Of a stretch of 23,890 nt of DNA, positions 15,300 to 23,284 are shown piece by piece. Source of the stretch: UBA647 sp964400545 (GTDB lineage: Bacteria > Acidobacteriota > Aminicenantia > UBA2199). The notes under the pieces were generated by a model. It saw only the letters and a list, made by a program, of their open reading frames with translations. It was not told where the DNA came from and did no database searches. Both the position numbers and the translations under genes were made by a program. Each line of letters starts with the position of its first letter. Positions within the stretch are counted from its first letter, which is position 1. Where the stretch lies: the NCBI GenBank assembly GCA_964400545.1, contig CAYNUG010000021.1, forward strand, positions 1 through 23,890, read 5' to 3'.

Positions 15300-15902
15300 A
15301 TGTATGATTTTACGAATCCTGTTGCGAATCTGATTAATGAACTGAGAAAAATTCCCGGAATTGGAACGAAATCAGCGCAAAGAATTGCATTCCATCTTCT
15401 TAAGACCGACAAGGATAGGGTTATGGCATTGGCAAATGCGATAAGCAATGCAATGGAAAAAACACGTTTCTGCAGAATTTGTAACAATATAACTGAATTG
15501 GATGTTTGTGAGATTTGCAGTGGAAGTGATCGGGATAACAAAAAAATATGTGTTGTTGAAGAACCATTTAATATACTCTCTATTGAAAGGACAGGCCTTT
15601 ATAGAGGGAAGTATCATGTCCTGGCGGGGAATTTGTCTCCTGTCAGAGGGGTGGGTCCTGATGAACTTAAGATTGATAGTCTCGAAAGGAGATTGGGCCC
15701 GGAAGGGATAGAGGAAGTGATCATTGCAACCAGCCCCACTATTGAAGGAAATGCAACTGCGATCTTTATTTATGATCTTCTGAAAGGCAGGGGTGTAAAG
15801 ATCACAAGGATCGCAATGGGGTTGCCTATCGGTGCTGATCTTGATTATGTTGATTCTGTTACTATTGCAAAATCGTTCGAAGGTAGGGTAGAATTCAAAT
15901 AA
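15300..15902 (+). CDS. recR: Recombination mediator protein RecR
   Basis: A 200-residue RecR, part of the RecFOR pathway that loads RecA at gaps. An N-terminal helix-hairpin-helix contains RKIPGIGTKSAQRIAFHLL (16-34). The zinc finger uses C58, C61, C70 and C73. The Toprim domain (about 81-175) starts ICVVEEP and includes the E and D/x/D region around ATSPTIEGNATA. The C-terminus has the RecR signature ITRIAMGLPIGADLDYVDSVT. The length is standard. AGGTGCG precedes the ATG. It closes the dnaX-ybaB-recR unit; a possible promoter lies between it and the next gene. Confidence 0.96.
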   Translation: MYDFTNPVANLINELRKIPGIGTKSAQRIAFHLLKTDKDRVMALANAISNAMEKTRFCRICNNITELDVCEICSGSDRDNKKICVVEEPFNILSIERTGLYRGKYHVLAGNLSPVRGVGPDELKIDSLERRLGPEGIEEVIIATSPTIEGNATAIFIYDLLKGRGVKITRIAMGLPIGADLDYVDSVTIAKSFEGRVEFK

Positions 15903-15933
15903 CATGATGCAAAAATTCAATTTGTTGATCAGG

Positions 15934-15962
15934 TTGTACTTAATAGTTGATTTATATAAAAA
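15934..15962 (+). promoter_or_regulatory. Possible promoter of the Roadblock-MglA unit
   Basis: TTGTAC (15934-15939) is followed by AT-rich candidates TATAAA (15955-15960, 15-base spacer) or TAAAAA (15957-15962, 17-base spacer). The match is weak. It is listed because this is the only gap of real length between recR and the next gene. Confidence 0.3.
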
Positions 15963-15982
15963 ATAGGGATAAAATTGAGAAA

Positions 15983-16471
15983 ATGAAAGAGAATTTTGTT
16001 ATTTACAATGAAGAGTATTTTCAGATCAAGAAGGTTCTTGAAGATCTGAAAGCATCTGTAAGTGCTGATATTGTTTTCGTTACGGATTCGGAAGGGCATT
16101 GTATCGCAGCTACAGACGGGATGGATGATTCATATCTTAATTCAATATCGTCTCTTATTGCGGGAAGTATTGCGGCAATAAATAGTATAGCCCAGATGCT
16201 TGAGATCAAAAAATTTGAAACCATATTAACAGAATCTGCTGAAAAAAATCTTTATGTTTCCTTAATAAATGAAAGAATGATGCTTATTGTAATCTTTGAG
16301 AAAACTTCGAATCTGGGGATTGTCAGATTGAAGGGCAAACAGGCTAATGAAGGGCTGCAGGGAGTTTTCGTTACTATTAATGAAAAATTAAAGGACAGCT
16401 CATTAAGCGAAAAGCATTCACCTTTTGAAGGTGTTTCCGATGAAGATATTGACCAGATATTTGGAGACTGA
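15983..16471 (+). CDS. Roadblock/LC7 domain protein, probable MglB-like partner of MglA
   Basis: A 162-residue protein. Residues about 10-125 fit the Roadblock/LC7 fold: a helix (EEYFQIKKVLEDLKA), the strand pair ADIVFVTDSEGHCIAATDG, a small-residue helix (SLIAGSIAAINSIAQML), and strands EKNLYVSLI and MMLIVIFE. The tail is acidic (SDEDIDQIFGD). In characterised systems MglB-type Roadblock dimers are GTPase-activating proteins for MglA; the gene lies 2 bases before an MglA gene, which supports that role. I chose the ATG at 15983 over an upstream TTG, since homologues start close to this helix. It could equally be a non-GAP Roadblock protein, so I give no symbol. Confidence 0.82.
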   Translation: MKENFVIYNEEYFQIKKVLEDLKASVSADIVFVTDSEGHCIAATDGMDDSYLNSISSLIAGSIAAINSIAQMLEIKKFETILTESAEKNLYVSLINERMMLIVIFEKTSNLGIVRLKGKQANEGLQGVFVTINEKLKDSSLSEKHSPFEGVSDEDIDQIFGD

Positions 16472-16473
16472 AA

Positions 16474-17064
16474 TTGTCCTTTCTCAACTATTCTACTAAA
16501 GAGATTAACTTTAAGATCGTTTATTACGGTCCCGGACTCAGCGGGAAGACCACTAATATAAAAGAAATTTATAACAAGATAAAACAGGACAATAAGGGAA
16601 AGCTTGTTAGTTTGGCAACGGAGACAGAAAGAACGTTGTTCTTTGATTTTTTTCCTCTTGATCTTGGTACGATCAGCGGTTATAAGGTAAAGTTTCACCT
16701 TTATACCGTACCTGGACAGATCTATTACAGTAGTTCAAGAAAATTGATCTTGAAGGGAGTGGATGGAATAGTCTTTGTCGCAGATTCACAAAGGGAAAGA
16801 TTCGAGGCTAATATAGAAAGTGTGAATGATATGCTTGAAAATTTAAGGGAATACAATCTCAACTTCGAAGAACTTCCATATATTCTACAGCTGAACAAAA
16901 GAGATCTTCCTAATATAACACCGGCCAATGAACTTATTGAGACTTTGAGAAGAAAGGGCGAACCTGTGGTTGAAGCTGTTGCACTAAAAAATACCGGTGT
17001 TATCGAAACTCTTAAAGCAATTTCAAAACTTGTTATGAAAGATGTCAAAGAAAAGCTTGGATAG
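16474..17064 (+). CDS. mglA: MglA-family small Ras-like GTPase
   Basis: A 196-residue GTPase closely fitting MglA. It opens SFLNYSTKEINFKIVYYGPG. The P-loop is GPGLSGKTT (19-27), the next conserved block is SLATETERTLFFDFFPLDLG (46-65), the G3 motif TVPGQ (78-82) replaces the Ras DxxGQ, and NKRD (141-144) is the base-specificity motif. MglA switches polarity and motility in Myxococcus and places motors or polar complexes elsewhere. The start is TTG, with GGAG 8 bases upstream; homologues begin at this residue, which supports it. It is coupled to the Roadblock gene. No flagellar, pilus or gliding genes are in the window, so its process here is unknown. Confidence 0.93.
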   Translation: MSFLNYSTKEINFKIVYYGPGLSGKTTNIKEIYNKIKQDNKGKLVSLATETERTLFFDFFPLDLGTISGYKVKFHLYTVPGQIYYSSSRKLILKGVDGIVFVADSQRERFEANIESVNDMLENLREYNLNFEELPYILQLNKRDLPNITPANELIETLRRKGEPVVEAVALKNTGVIETLKAISKLVMKDVKEKLG

Positions 17065-17074
17065 GGAGAAAATC

Positions 17075-18337
17075 ATGTCTGGAAAAACTATAATAGAAAA
17101 GATCTTTGCAGATCATTCCGAAGAAGAGATCATCCCGGGAAATATTGTCTGGATAGATCTTGACGTAGTAACTGCAAGAGATTTCGGCGGTCCGAATGTT
17201 GTCAAGAACTTTCAGAATAAATATGAAGGAGAAGAAGTATTCGATCCTTCAAAAGTTTTTTTTACATTTGATCTTACGGTTCCACCCAAGACAATCCAAT
17301 ATGCGAACAATCAGACGATCTGCCGGAATTTTGCCAAAGAGAAAGGACTGAAAGTATTTGATATTGACAAAGGGATAGGAACTCATACTCTTATAGAGAA
17401 CGGGCTTGTAACTCCCGGGTCAATCGTGGTTGGAACCGACAGCCATATGAATATTTTCGGAGCGATAAATTCTTTCGGTCAGGGAATGGGTGATGTTGAT
17501 ATTGCTTTCGGATTCAAGTATGGAAAAACGTGGTTTGAAGTTCCTGAGACGGTAAGAGTAGATGTAAAGGGGAAATCTTCTTATGAATATAGTGCAAAAG
17601 ACCTTGTTATTAAAATCTTGAGTTTTTTGAAAACTGATAAGGTTTTAGGGAAAGCTGTTGAATTTTATGGAGACCCGATCGAGAAACTGGACTTGCCTGG
17701 AAGAATAACATTTCTTAGTATGATAACTGAGATGGGGGGAATAGTAGGCTTTATCCCGTTTAGCAGCGATACAGTGGAAGAGATAAAACTCATGTCGGGA
17801 CTTGAGAGCATTCCTTCTGAAATAATTGCAGATGAAGATGCCGTTTATTCGGAAAAGATCAATATAGATATTTCTGATATTGAGAGCATGGTTTCCGCTC
17901 CTCCGTATCCACATAATGGAAAGAAGATCTCTGATCTTGAAAGGATAGATATCGATTTCGGGTTTGTCGGATCTTGTACAAACGGCAGATTTGAAGATAT
18001 TCTCAAAGTCTGGACTATTTTGAAAGGAAAAAAGATCAAAGAGGGTGTAAAACTTTCGATAGTACCCGCCACTTTAGCTGTTTATAGAAAAGCACTTGAA
18101 ACTGGCATTTTTATGGATCTTCTTGATGCAGGGGCAATAATAGCAAATCCAGGATGTGGCGGATGTGCACAGGGACATATAGGTATGACAGGTAAAGGTG
18201 ATGTAATGGTCTCCACCGGCAATAGGAATTTTCCCGGGAAACAGGGGGACGGATTCAACTATCTGGCATCCCCTGAAATTGTTGCTTATTCGGTACTTAA
18301 CGGGTTTATTTCAGACAGGGAGTTTACAAATGACTGA
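17075..18337 (+). CDS. 3-isopropylmalate dehydratase/homoaconitase family, large subunit (archaeal-type)
   Basis: A 420-residue aconitase-superfamily large subunit. The [4Fe-4S] cluster ligands are C301 (GSCTNGR), C361 and C364 (NPGCGGCAQGH). The length and the KTWFEVPETVRVDVKG segment fit the short archaeal-type LeuC/HacA group. After DSH (122-124) the sequence is MNIFGAINSFGQGMGD, where LeuC usually has T(S/C)T-GA. The substrate may therefore be isopropylmalate, homoaconitate or another 2-methylmalate-like acid, and I give no symbol. I chose the ATG at 17075, with GGGAG upstream. It lies 10 bases after mglA and overlaps the small-subunit gene by 8 bases. No leuA, leuB or lysine genes are here. 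Confidence 0.85.
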   Translation: MSGKTIIEKIFADHSEEEIIPGNIVWIDLDVVTARDFGGPNVVKNFQNKYEGEEVFDPSKVFFTFDLTVPPKTIQYANNQTICRNFAKEKGLKVFDIDKGIGTHTLIENGLVTPGSIVVGTDSHMNIFGAINSFGQGMGDVDIAFGFKYGKTWFEVPETVRVDVKGKSSYEYSAKDLVIKILSFLKTDKVLGKAVEFYGDPIEKLDLPGRITFLSMITEMGGIVGFIPFSSDTVEEIKLMSGLESIPSEIIADEDAVYSEKINIDISDIESMVSAPPYPHNGKKISDLERIDIDFGFVGSCTNGRFEDILKVWTILKGKKIKEGVKLSIVPATLAVYRKALETGIFMDLLDAGAIIANPGCGGCAQGHIGMTGKGDVMVSTGNRNFPGKQGDGFNYLASPEIVAYSVLNGFISDREFTND

Positions 18338-18854
18338 TTTCAAAATAAAAGGAAGAGTTTGGTTGATAACAGATGATAAAGGTGATCTGATCAATGATAT
18401 TGATACTGATCAGATATTTCATAATGCTTTCCTCCATATAACTGATATAAACGAGATGGGAGAGCACACATTCGGAAATCTTGAAGGTTGGAAAGATTTT
18501 TCCCAAAAATGTAAACCTGGAGATATTGTCCTCGCCGGATCAAATTTCGGTTCCGGATCGTCCAGGCAACAGGCGGTTGATTGTTTTAAATCTTTAGGAG
18601 TTCAGGCCATAGTTTCTGATTCGTATGGTGCTATTTATAAAAGAAATGCCATTAATTCCGGTTTCCCGATATTGATTATTGAAGGGATCAATAAATATGT
18701 AAAGGATGCAGGGATTAAAAACCTTAACGAGATCGAGTTGGATTTTATAGCCGGAGAACTGAAAGATATTTCTTCAGGAACAATGATTAAAACTGAACCA
18801 TTCTCCAAAGTCCAGAAGGATATAATGAAAAAGGGGAGTCTTTTGAATATCTGA
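18330..18854 (+). CDS. 3-isopropylmalate dehydratase/homoaconitase family, small subunit
   Basis: A 174-residue swivel-domain subunit that completes the active site of the large subunit encoded just before it. DIDTDQIFHNAFL near residue 23 is the conserved DTD region. GSNFGSGSSRQQA (about 71-83) matches the family G-NFGCGSSRE-A motif but with serine for cysteine and QQ for EH. SYGAIYKRNAINSGFPIL follows, as in all LeuD proteins. AGGGAG lies 8 bases before the ATG and the two genes overlap, so a fixed stoichiometric complex is expected. The substrate is not readable with confidence. The gene ends the transcription unit; the HU gene has its own promoter. Confidence 0.86.
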   Translation: MTDFKIKGRVWLITDDKGDLINDIDTDQIFHNAFLHITDINEMGEHTFGNLEGWKDFSQKCKPGDIVLAGSNFGSGSSRQQAVDCFKSLGVQAIVSDSYGAIYKRNAINSGFPILIIEGINKYVKDAGIKNLNEIELDFIAGELKDISSGTMIKTEPFSKVQKDIMKKGSLLNI

Positions 18855-18887
18855 TCAACTCTGTTGTATCCGAAATTACTGATAGTA

Positions 18888-18920
18888 TTGACTTTTCGCC
18901 CGAATTAATGTAAATATAAC
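18888..18920 (+). promoter_or_regulatory. Promoter of the HU-tRNA-Val-thrS cluster
   Basis: TTGACT (18888-18893) is followed by an AT-rich stretch with TAAATA (18911-18916, 17-base spacer) and TATAAC (18915-18920, 21-base spacer). Transcription would begin near 18923, leaving a short leader that contains GGGAGG (about 18928-18933) before the ATG at 18942. Confidence 0.55.
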
Positions 18921-18941
18921 CTTATCCGGGAGGATTTTATA

Positions 18942-19217
18942 ATGAATAAAAAGGACTTGGTTGCTGAATTGCTCGTAGGTTCAGATATGACAAAAACCAA
19001 AGCTCTGAAATTTGTGGACCTGATGATAGATACTATAACTAATGAATTAAAAAAAAAGGATGGGAAGCTTACTCTTGTAGGTTTCGGCACATTCAGGACC
19101 AGCATAAAGAAAAGAAAAAAAGGACGAAACCCCCGGACCGGTGAGGAAATTATTATTCCTAAAAGAAAGAGTGTTAAATTTCTACCCGGGAAAAAACTGA
19201 AGGAATTAGTAGATTGA
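18942..19217 (+). CDS. HU/IHF-family DNA-binding protein
   Basis: A 91-residue member of the HU/IHF family, small dimers that bend and compact DNA. An N-terminal helical pair (MNKKDLVAELLVGSDMTKTK on) is followed by the invariant GFGTF (about 48-52) and the DNA-binding arm with KGRNPRTGEEI, whose proline intercalates into DNA. The C-terminus is VKFLPGKKLKELVD. The length fits HU rather than the longer IHF-like variants, but HU, IHF-alpha and IHF-beta cannot be told apart safely. GGGAGG precedes the ATG. It is 17 bases upstream of tRNA-Val, and no terminator or separate promoter is visible between, so it probably shares a transcript with tRNA-Val and thrS. Confidence 0.93.
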   Translation: MNKKDLVAELLVGSDMTKTKALKFVDLMIDTITNELKKKDGKLTLVGFGTFRTSIKKRKKGRNPRTGEEIIIPKRKSVKFLPGKKLKELVD

Positions 19218-19234
19218 TCGTTTGATCATCGAAG

Positions 19235-19308
19235 AGGCGCGTAGCTCAGCTGGTTAGAGTGCTATCTTGACATGGTAGAAGTCGGCGGTTCGAGTCCGCC
19301 CGCGCCTA
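19235..19308 (+). tRNA. tRNA-Val (GAC anticodon)
   Basis: A 74-nt cloverleaf. Acceptor AGGCGCG/CGCGCCT with A73, D-arm GCTC/GAGT (one G-U), anticodon stem CTATC/GGTAG, loop TTGACAT with anticodon GAC, and T-arm GGCGG-TTCGAGT-CCGCC. It reads GUC and GUU. CCA is not encoded. It is wedged between HU (17 bases) and thrS (9 bases), with no promoter of its own visible. Confidence 0.95.
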
Positions 19309-19317
19309 TTGTAATTA

Positions 19318-21165
19318 ATGGGAAAAGATAAAAAGACTATTTTGTTGAAAGTTGACGGTGAACTTAAAGATCTCACATACTCTGCAGAGGAAATATCGGA
19401 TGTAGAAGAGATCAGTTTTGATTCTCCTGAAGCGCTTGATGTATATAAGCACAGTTGTGCACATTTGCTTGCTCAAGCGGTCATTGAGCTTTATCCCGGA
19501 ACCAGATATGGCGTAGGTCCGGCAATTGAAAATGGTTTTTATTATGATTTTATAACGAAAGATCCTTTTACTCCTGAAGATCTTGATAAGATAACAAAAA
19601 AAATGAGATTCATTGTTAAGCAGAATATTAAGATTGAGAAAAAAATTCTGAAAAAAGAAGAATCAATAAAGATCTTCAAGGAACGCGGGCAGGATCTGAA
19701 GATAGAACTTATAGAAGATAAAGTAGAAGGTGATTCGGTTTCGGTGTATTCTCAAGGTGAATTCATTGATCTCTGTCGGGGACCTCATTTACCTTCAACA
19801 GGGTTTTTAAAGAATTTCAAACTGACATCCATTGCTTCCTCTTATTGGAAAGGGGATGAGAATAACAGTTCGATGCAGAGAATTTATGGGGTTGTGTTTC
19901 CCACAGATGAACAGTTGAAAGACCATATCGAAATGCTCAAAGAGGCAAAGAAACGCGATCACAGAAAACTTGGGAAAGAACTTGACCTGTTCTCAATAAC
20001 TGACGAAATAGGAGCCGGTCTTGTTTTGTGGCATCCAAAAGGAAGTATGGTAAGACATGAGATAGAAAAATTCTGGTATGAAGAACATCTCCGGAACGGT
20101 TATCAGTTGGTGAACTCTCCGCATATTGCCAGATATGAATTGTGGGATAAAAGCGGGCATAATTCTTTTTATTCAGAAAATATGTTCACTCCGATAGAAT
20201 TTGATAATACAAAATATAGATTAAAACCAATGAATTGCCCTTTTCATATTGAGGTTTTCCGATCAAGGAACAGAAGTTACAGGGAAATGCCTTTAAGATG
20301 GGCTGAGCTTGGAACAGTATATAGGTATGAACGGAGCGGTGTCCTTCACGGACTTTTAAGAGTGCGTGGTTTTACACAGGATGATGCTCATCATTTTTGT
20401 ACTCCTGAACAGCTTGACGGAGAAGTAGAGAAACTTATTGATTTCAGTTTGAAAATGTTGAATAAGTTTGGATTTGAGGATCTGGAAATATTTCTTTCAA
20501 CAAGACCTGAAAAATTTGTCGGGGAAATTTCTGACTGGGAAAAAGCTACTGAAGCACTAAAGAATGCACTTGAAAGACTAAACGTAAATTATGAGATTGA
20601 TCCTGGGGAAGGTGTCTTCTACGGTCCTAAGATTGATATTAAAGTGAAAGATCAGTTGAAACGTTCATGGCAGTGTACGACTATTCAGGTAGATTTTAAT
20701 CTCCCTGACCGGTTCAATTTAAAATATTCAGATAATGATGGAAAGATTAAAAAACCCATTATGATACACCGGGCACTTCTGGGATCGCTGGAACGCTTTT
20801 TCGGAGTGCTTATTGAGCATTACGGTGGAGCATTCCCTTTGTGGTTGTCACCCGTTCAGGTTAAAATTCTTCCTGTCTCCGATAAGAACCACAAATATTC
20901 AAATGAGATCGAACAGAAAATATCTGAAAAAGGGTTCCGGGTCGAAACAGATGACAGAAATGAAGGAATAGGACGGAAGATAAGAGATGCCGAAAATATG
21001 AAAATACCTTACATCTTAATAATCGGTGATGAAGAAGAAAAAGAAGGAAATATATCTTTTCGAATTCATAAAAAAGGTGATCAGGGAAAAATAGATATTT
21101 CAAAATTTATTAAAGAGATAGAGAGGATAAGAGAGGAGAAATGTCCGGAATATGAAATACAATAA
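19318..21165 (+). CDS. thrS: Threonyl-tRNA synthetase with shortened N-terminal TGS domain
   Basis: A 615-residue class II synthetase. The editing domain has HSCAH (45-49) and the later CRGPH. The catalytic core has MNCPFH (motif 2 region, zinc Cys), RYERSGVLHG and VRGFTQDDAHHFC with the zinc histidine, and motif 3 near MIHRALLGSLERF. The anticodon-binding domain follows LSPVQVKILPVS. HSCAH usually lies near residue 73, so about 28 residues of the TGS domain are missing; a TAA at 19312-19314 excludes an upstream in-frame start. The ATG is 9 bases after tRNA-Val and has no Shine-Dalgarno. It overlaps infC by 14 bases. Confidence 0.95.
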   Translation: MGKDKKTILLKVDGELKDLTYSAEEISDVEEISFDSPEALDVYKHSCAHLLAQAVIELYPGTRYGVGPAIENGFYYDFITKDPFTPEDLDKITKKMRFIVKQNIKIEKKILKKEESIKIFKERGQDLKIELIEDKVEGDSVSVYSQGEFIDLCRGPHLPSTGFLKNFKLTSIASSYWKGDENNSSMQRIYGVVFPTDEQLKDHIEMLKEAKKRDHRKLGKELDLFSITDEIGAGLVLWHPKGSMVRHEIEKFWYEEHLRNGYQLVNSPHIARYELWDKSGHNSFYSENMFTPIEFDNTKYRLKPMNCPFHIEVFRSRNRSYREMPLRWAELGTVYRYERSGVLHGLLRVRGFTQDDAHHFCTPEQLDGEVEKLIDFSLKMLNKFGFEDLEIFLSTRPEKFVGEISDWEKATEALKNALERLNVNYEIDPGEGVFYGPKIDIKVKDQLKRSWQCTTIQVDFNLPDRFNLKYSDNDGKIKKPIMIHRALLGSLERFFGVLIEHYGGAFPLWLSPVQVKILPVSDKNHKYSNEIEQKISEKGFRVETDDRNEGIGRKIRDAENMKIPYILIIGDEEEKEGNISFRIHKKGDQGKIDISKFIKEIERIREEKCPEYEIQ

Positions 21166-21715
21166 GCATGTAAAAAAGAAAAGGCTTCACCAGATCAACG
21201 GAGAGATTAGAGCCGCTAAGGTTAGATTGATCGATGAAGAAAAGAATCAGGTTGGTATAGTGTCTATTAACGAGGCTCTGGAAATGGCAAGAGATAAGGA
21301 TTTGGATTTGGTTGCGATATCTCCTGACGCAGATCCTCCGGTTTGCAGACTTCTGGATTACGGGAAATATCTTTATTCTCTCCAGAAAAAAGCACATGAA
21401 GCACAAAAATTGCAGAGGAAAGTTCATATCAAGGAAATAAAGTTTACTCCGGTGATCGGAGATCATGATATTGATGTGAAATTAAAGAAAATAAATCAAT
21501 TTCTTGAAGAAGGAAACAAAGTTAAGATCACAATATGGCTTAAAGGAAGACAAAAAAGAAAGCCTGAAATGCTGAATATAATGACCGACAGGATAGTTGA
21601 GATATTAAAGGATATATCTGATATAGAATCACCTCCAAAGAGAGAGAGATGGAGCTATCATATTCTTATCGGCCAGAAAAAAGGAGGAAAAGATGCCAAA
21701 ACTAAAAACTCATAG
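21152..21715 (+). CDS. infC: Translation initiation factor IF-3
   Basis: A 187-residue IF-3. It binds the 30S subunit, prevents joining of 50S and checks start codon and initiator tRNA. The N-domain has HQINGEIRAAKVRLIDEEKN, the LLDYGKYLYSLQKK helix links the two domains, and the C-domain begins KEIKFTPVIGDHDIDVKLKK. The usual RGRE-AH segment reads KGRQKRKPEM, a modest divergence. The start is ATG; no in-frame AUU/AUC-type autoregulatory start stands out upstream. GAGGAG lies about 13 bases before it, inside the end of thrS, so initiation is weak or coupled. The tail overlaps rpmI by 23 bases. Order infC-rpmI-rplT is universal in many phyla. Confidence 0.95.
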   Translation: MKYNKHVKKKRLHQINGEIRAAKVRLIDEEKNQVGIVSINEALEMARDKDLDLVAISPDADPPVCRLLDYGKYLYSLQKKAHEAQKLQRKVHIKEIKFTPVIGDHDIDVKLKKINQFLEEGNKVKITIWLKGRQKRKPEMLNIMTDRIVEILKDISDIESPPKRERWSYHILIGQKKGGKDAKTKNS

Positions 21716-21890
21716 AGGGGCGAACAAAAGGTTGAAAGTAACAGGAACGGGGAAAATTTTAAGAATGAAAGCAAATGCTTCACATATACTTACAAAAAAA
21801 AGCCGGAAAAGAAAAAGGAATTTGAAACAATCGACGGTTGTAGTGAGTGAAGAGTTCAAGAGATTAAAAGCCTTGTTGCCTTATTCATAG
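21693..21890 (+). CDS. rpmI: 50S ribosomal protein L35
   Basis: A 65-residue basic protein with the L35 signature: PKLKTHRGANKRLKVTGTGK at the start, then ASHILTKKSRKRKRNL, and a C-terminal PYS. It belongs to the late-assembled part of the 50S subunit. A perfect AAAGGAGG precedes the ATG, and both lie inside the end of infC. This internal ribosome binding site is the place where L20 represses rpmI-rplT translation in E. coli; the control here cannot be confirmed from sequence alone. Confidence 0.97.
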   Translation: MPKLKTHRGANKRLKVTGTGKILRMKANASHILTKKSRKRKRNLKQSTVVVSEEFKRLKALLPYS

Positions 21891-21899
21891 GGGGAAAAA

Positions 21900-22253
21900 A
21901 TGCCAAGAGTTACAAGAGGAAATAAAAAGTTATTAAGAAGGAAGAAGATATTAAAGCTTGCTAAAGGATTCTTCGGTGCGAAAAAATCCAACTACAGAAC
22001 AGCAAAAGAAGCTGTAGAGAAATCACTTACATATGCATATCGTGATAGACGGAACAAGAAAAGGGATTTTAGAAAACTGTGGAATATTAGAATTAATGCG
22101 GCTGTTAGAGAATACGATCTGAGCTATTCGAAATTTATGAATGGTTTGAAGAAAGCCGATGTTATTCTAAACAGAAAGGTTCTTTCCAATCTTGCCGTAA
22201 ATGATCCTGAAACTTTCAAGCTTATTGTAGACAAAGCTAAAGCTTCCTTATGA
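21900..22253 (+). CDS. rplT: 50S ribosomal protein L20
   Basis: A 117-residue L20, an early-assembling 23S rRNA binder. It opens PRVTRGNKKLLRRKKILKLA, then KGFFGAKKSNYRTAKEAVEK, YAYRDRRNKKRDFRKLWNIR, and INAAVREYDLSYSKFMNGLK, all canonical. GGGGG lies 6 bases before the ATG. It follows rpmI at 9 bases and its stop overlaps the pheS start (ATGA at 22250-22253). In many bacteria L20 represses its own operon by binding an RNA that mimics its 23S site; no separate leader exists here because thrS abuts infC. Confidence 0.97.
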   Translation: MPRVTRGNKKLLRRKKILKLAKGFFGAKKSNYRTAKEAVEKSLTYAYRDRRNKKRDFRKLWNIRINAAVREYDLSYSKFMNGLKKADVILNRKVLSNLAVNDPETFKLIVDKAKASL

Positions 22254-23281
22254 TCGATGACCTCAGGAAAGAGATTGAAAATATAAAAGAGAAGTTAGTT
22301 AATGAAATAAATAATATTCAATCTCCGGAAGAATTCCAGAAGATCAGGGATAAGTTTCTCAGCAGAAAAAAGGGGTTACTTTCTTTGCTTATGACAAAGT
22401 TGAAGGAGCTGCCTCCTTCCGAGAAACCTGTTTTTGGAAATCTGATCAATTCTGTAAAAAAGTTTACTGAAAACAAACTGAATGAAGCTGAATCTCAGTT
22501 GGATAATAAATCCGACAAACGAATTGATTCGACTCTGCCTGAATTTGAAATTGTAAACGGAAGTACTCATCTGATAACGTTTATAAGAAGATCTATTGAA
22601 GATATTTTTCTTAATATGGGTTATAAGATCGCTGAGGGCCCTGAAATAGAGTTAGATGAAAATAATTTCACACTTCTGAACTTCAAGGAAGATCATCCTG
22701 CAAGGGATGAACAGGACACTTTTTTCATAAAGGGATATACGGACAAATTGTTAAGGACACACACTTCTCCTGTTCAGGTTAGATATATGAAGGAGAACCA
22801 ACCTCCAATAAAAATAATATCACCGGGGAAAGTTTTCAGAAAGGATGAACCTGATGCTACTCATGTACCGGTTTTTCATCAGATAGAAGGTCTTCTTGTT
22901 GATAAGGATATTAATTTTTCTCATCTTAAAGGCACTTTGGAAAAGTTCTTGAGAGCGCTTTTCGGTGAACAAACCCTGCTAAGGTTCAGGCCCGGATATT
23001 TTCCGTTTACGGAACCTTCGGCGGAAGTAGATATAAGTTGTTTCCTCTGTGGCGGGGAGGATAATAAATGCCGTATTTGTAAGGGAAGTGGATGGCTGGA
23101 GATACTTGGCAGTGGAATGGTACATAGAGAAGTATTGAAAAATTGCGGGATTGATCCGGATGAATATTCAGGTTTTGCATTCGGCCTGGGAATAGAAAGG
23201 ATTGCGATGCTTAAATATGGAGTTACAGATCTGAGGTTTCTTTTCGAAAATGATCTCAGGTTCAACAGCCAATTCGGATAA
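22250..23281 (+). CDS. pheS: Phenylalanyl-tRNA synthetase alpha subunit
   Basis: A 343-residue class II synthetase subunit. An N-terminal coiled-coil (about 1-90) normally contacts the tRNA. The catalytic core has the NFKEDHPARDEQDTFFI motif, LLRTHTSPVQVRYM, FRKDEPDATHVPVFHQIEG, FRPGYFPFTEPSAEVDIS, and FAFGLGIERIAMLKYGV at the end. Cysteines in SCFLCGG and CRICKGSGW form a CxxC pair set found in many bacterial PheS. The ATG overlaps the rplT stop (ATGA), so there is no pheM-type leader or attenuator. pheT follows 3 bases after. Confidence 0.96.
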   Translation: MIDDLRKEIENIKEKLVNEINNIQSPEEFQKIRDKFLSRKKGLLSLLMTKLKELPPSEKPVFGNLINSVKKFTENKLNEAESQLDNKSDKRIDSTLPEFEIVNGSTHLITFIRRSIEDIFLNMGYKIAEGPEIELDENNFTLLNFKEDHPARDEQDTFFIKGYTDKLLRTHTSPVQVRYMKENQPPIKIISPGKVFRKDEPDATHVPVFHQIEGLLVDKDINFSHLKGTLEKFLRALFGEQTLLRFRPGYFPFTEPSAEVDISCFLCGGEDNKCRICKGSGWLEILGSGMVHREVLKNCGIDPDEYSGFAFGLGIERIAMLKYGVTDLRFLFENDLRFNSQFG

Positions 23282-23284
23282 AAA

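Noticed and set aside
15372..15920. 182-residue minus-strand open frame opposite recR
   Set aside because: It lies entirely over recR, has no ribosome binding site, and reads as a shadow of the well-conserved recR frame.
19213..19230. Repeated TTGATC(G/A)T units between HU and tRNA-Val as an operator or promoter
   Set aside because: Only two short imperfect copies, without a -10 match at correct spacing; likely chance.
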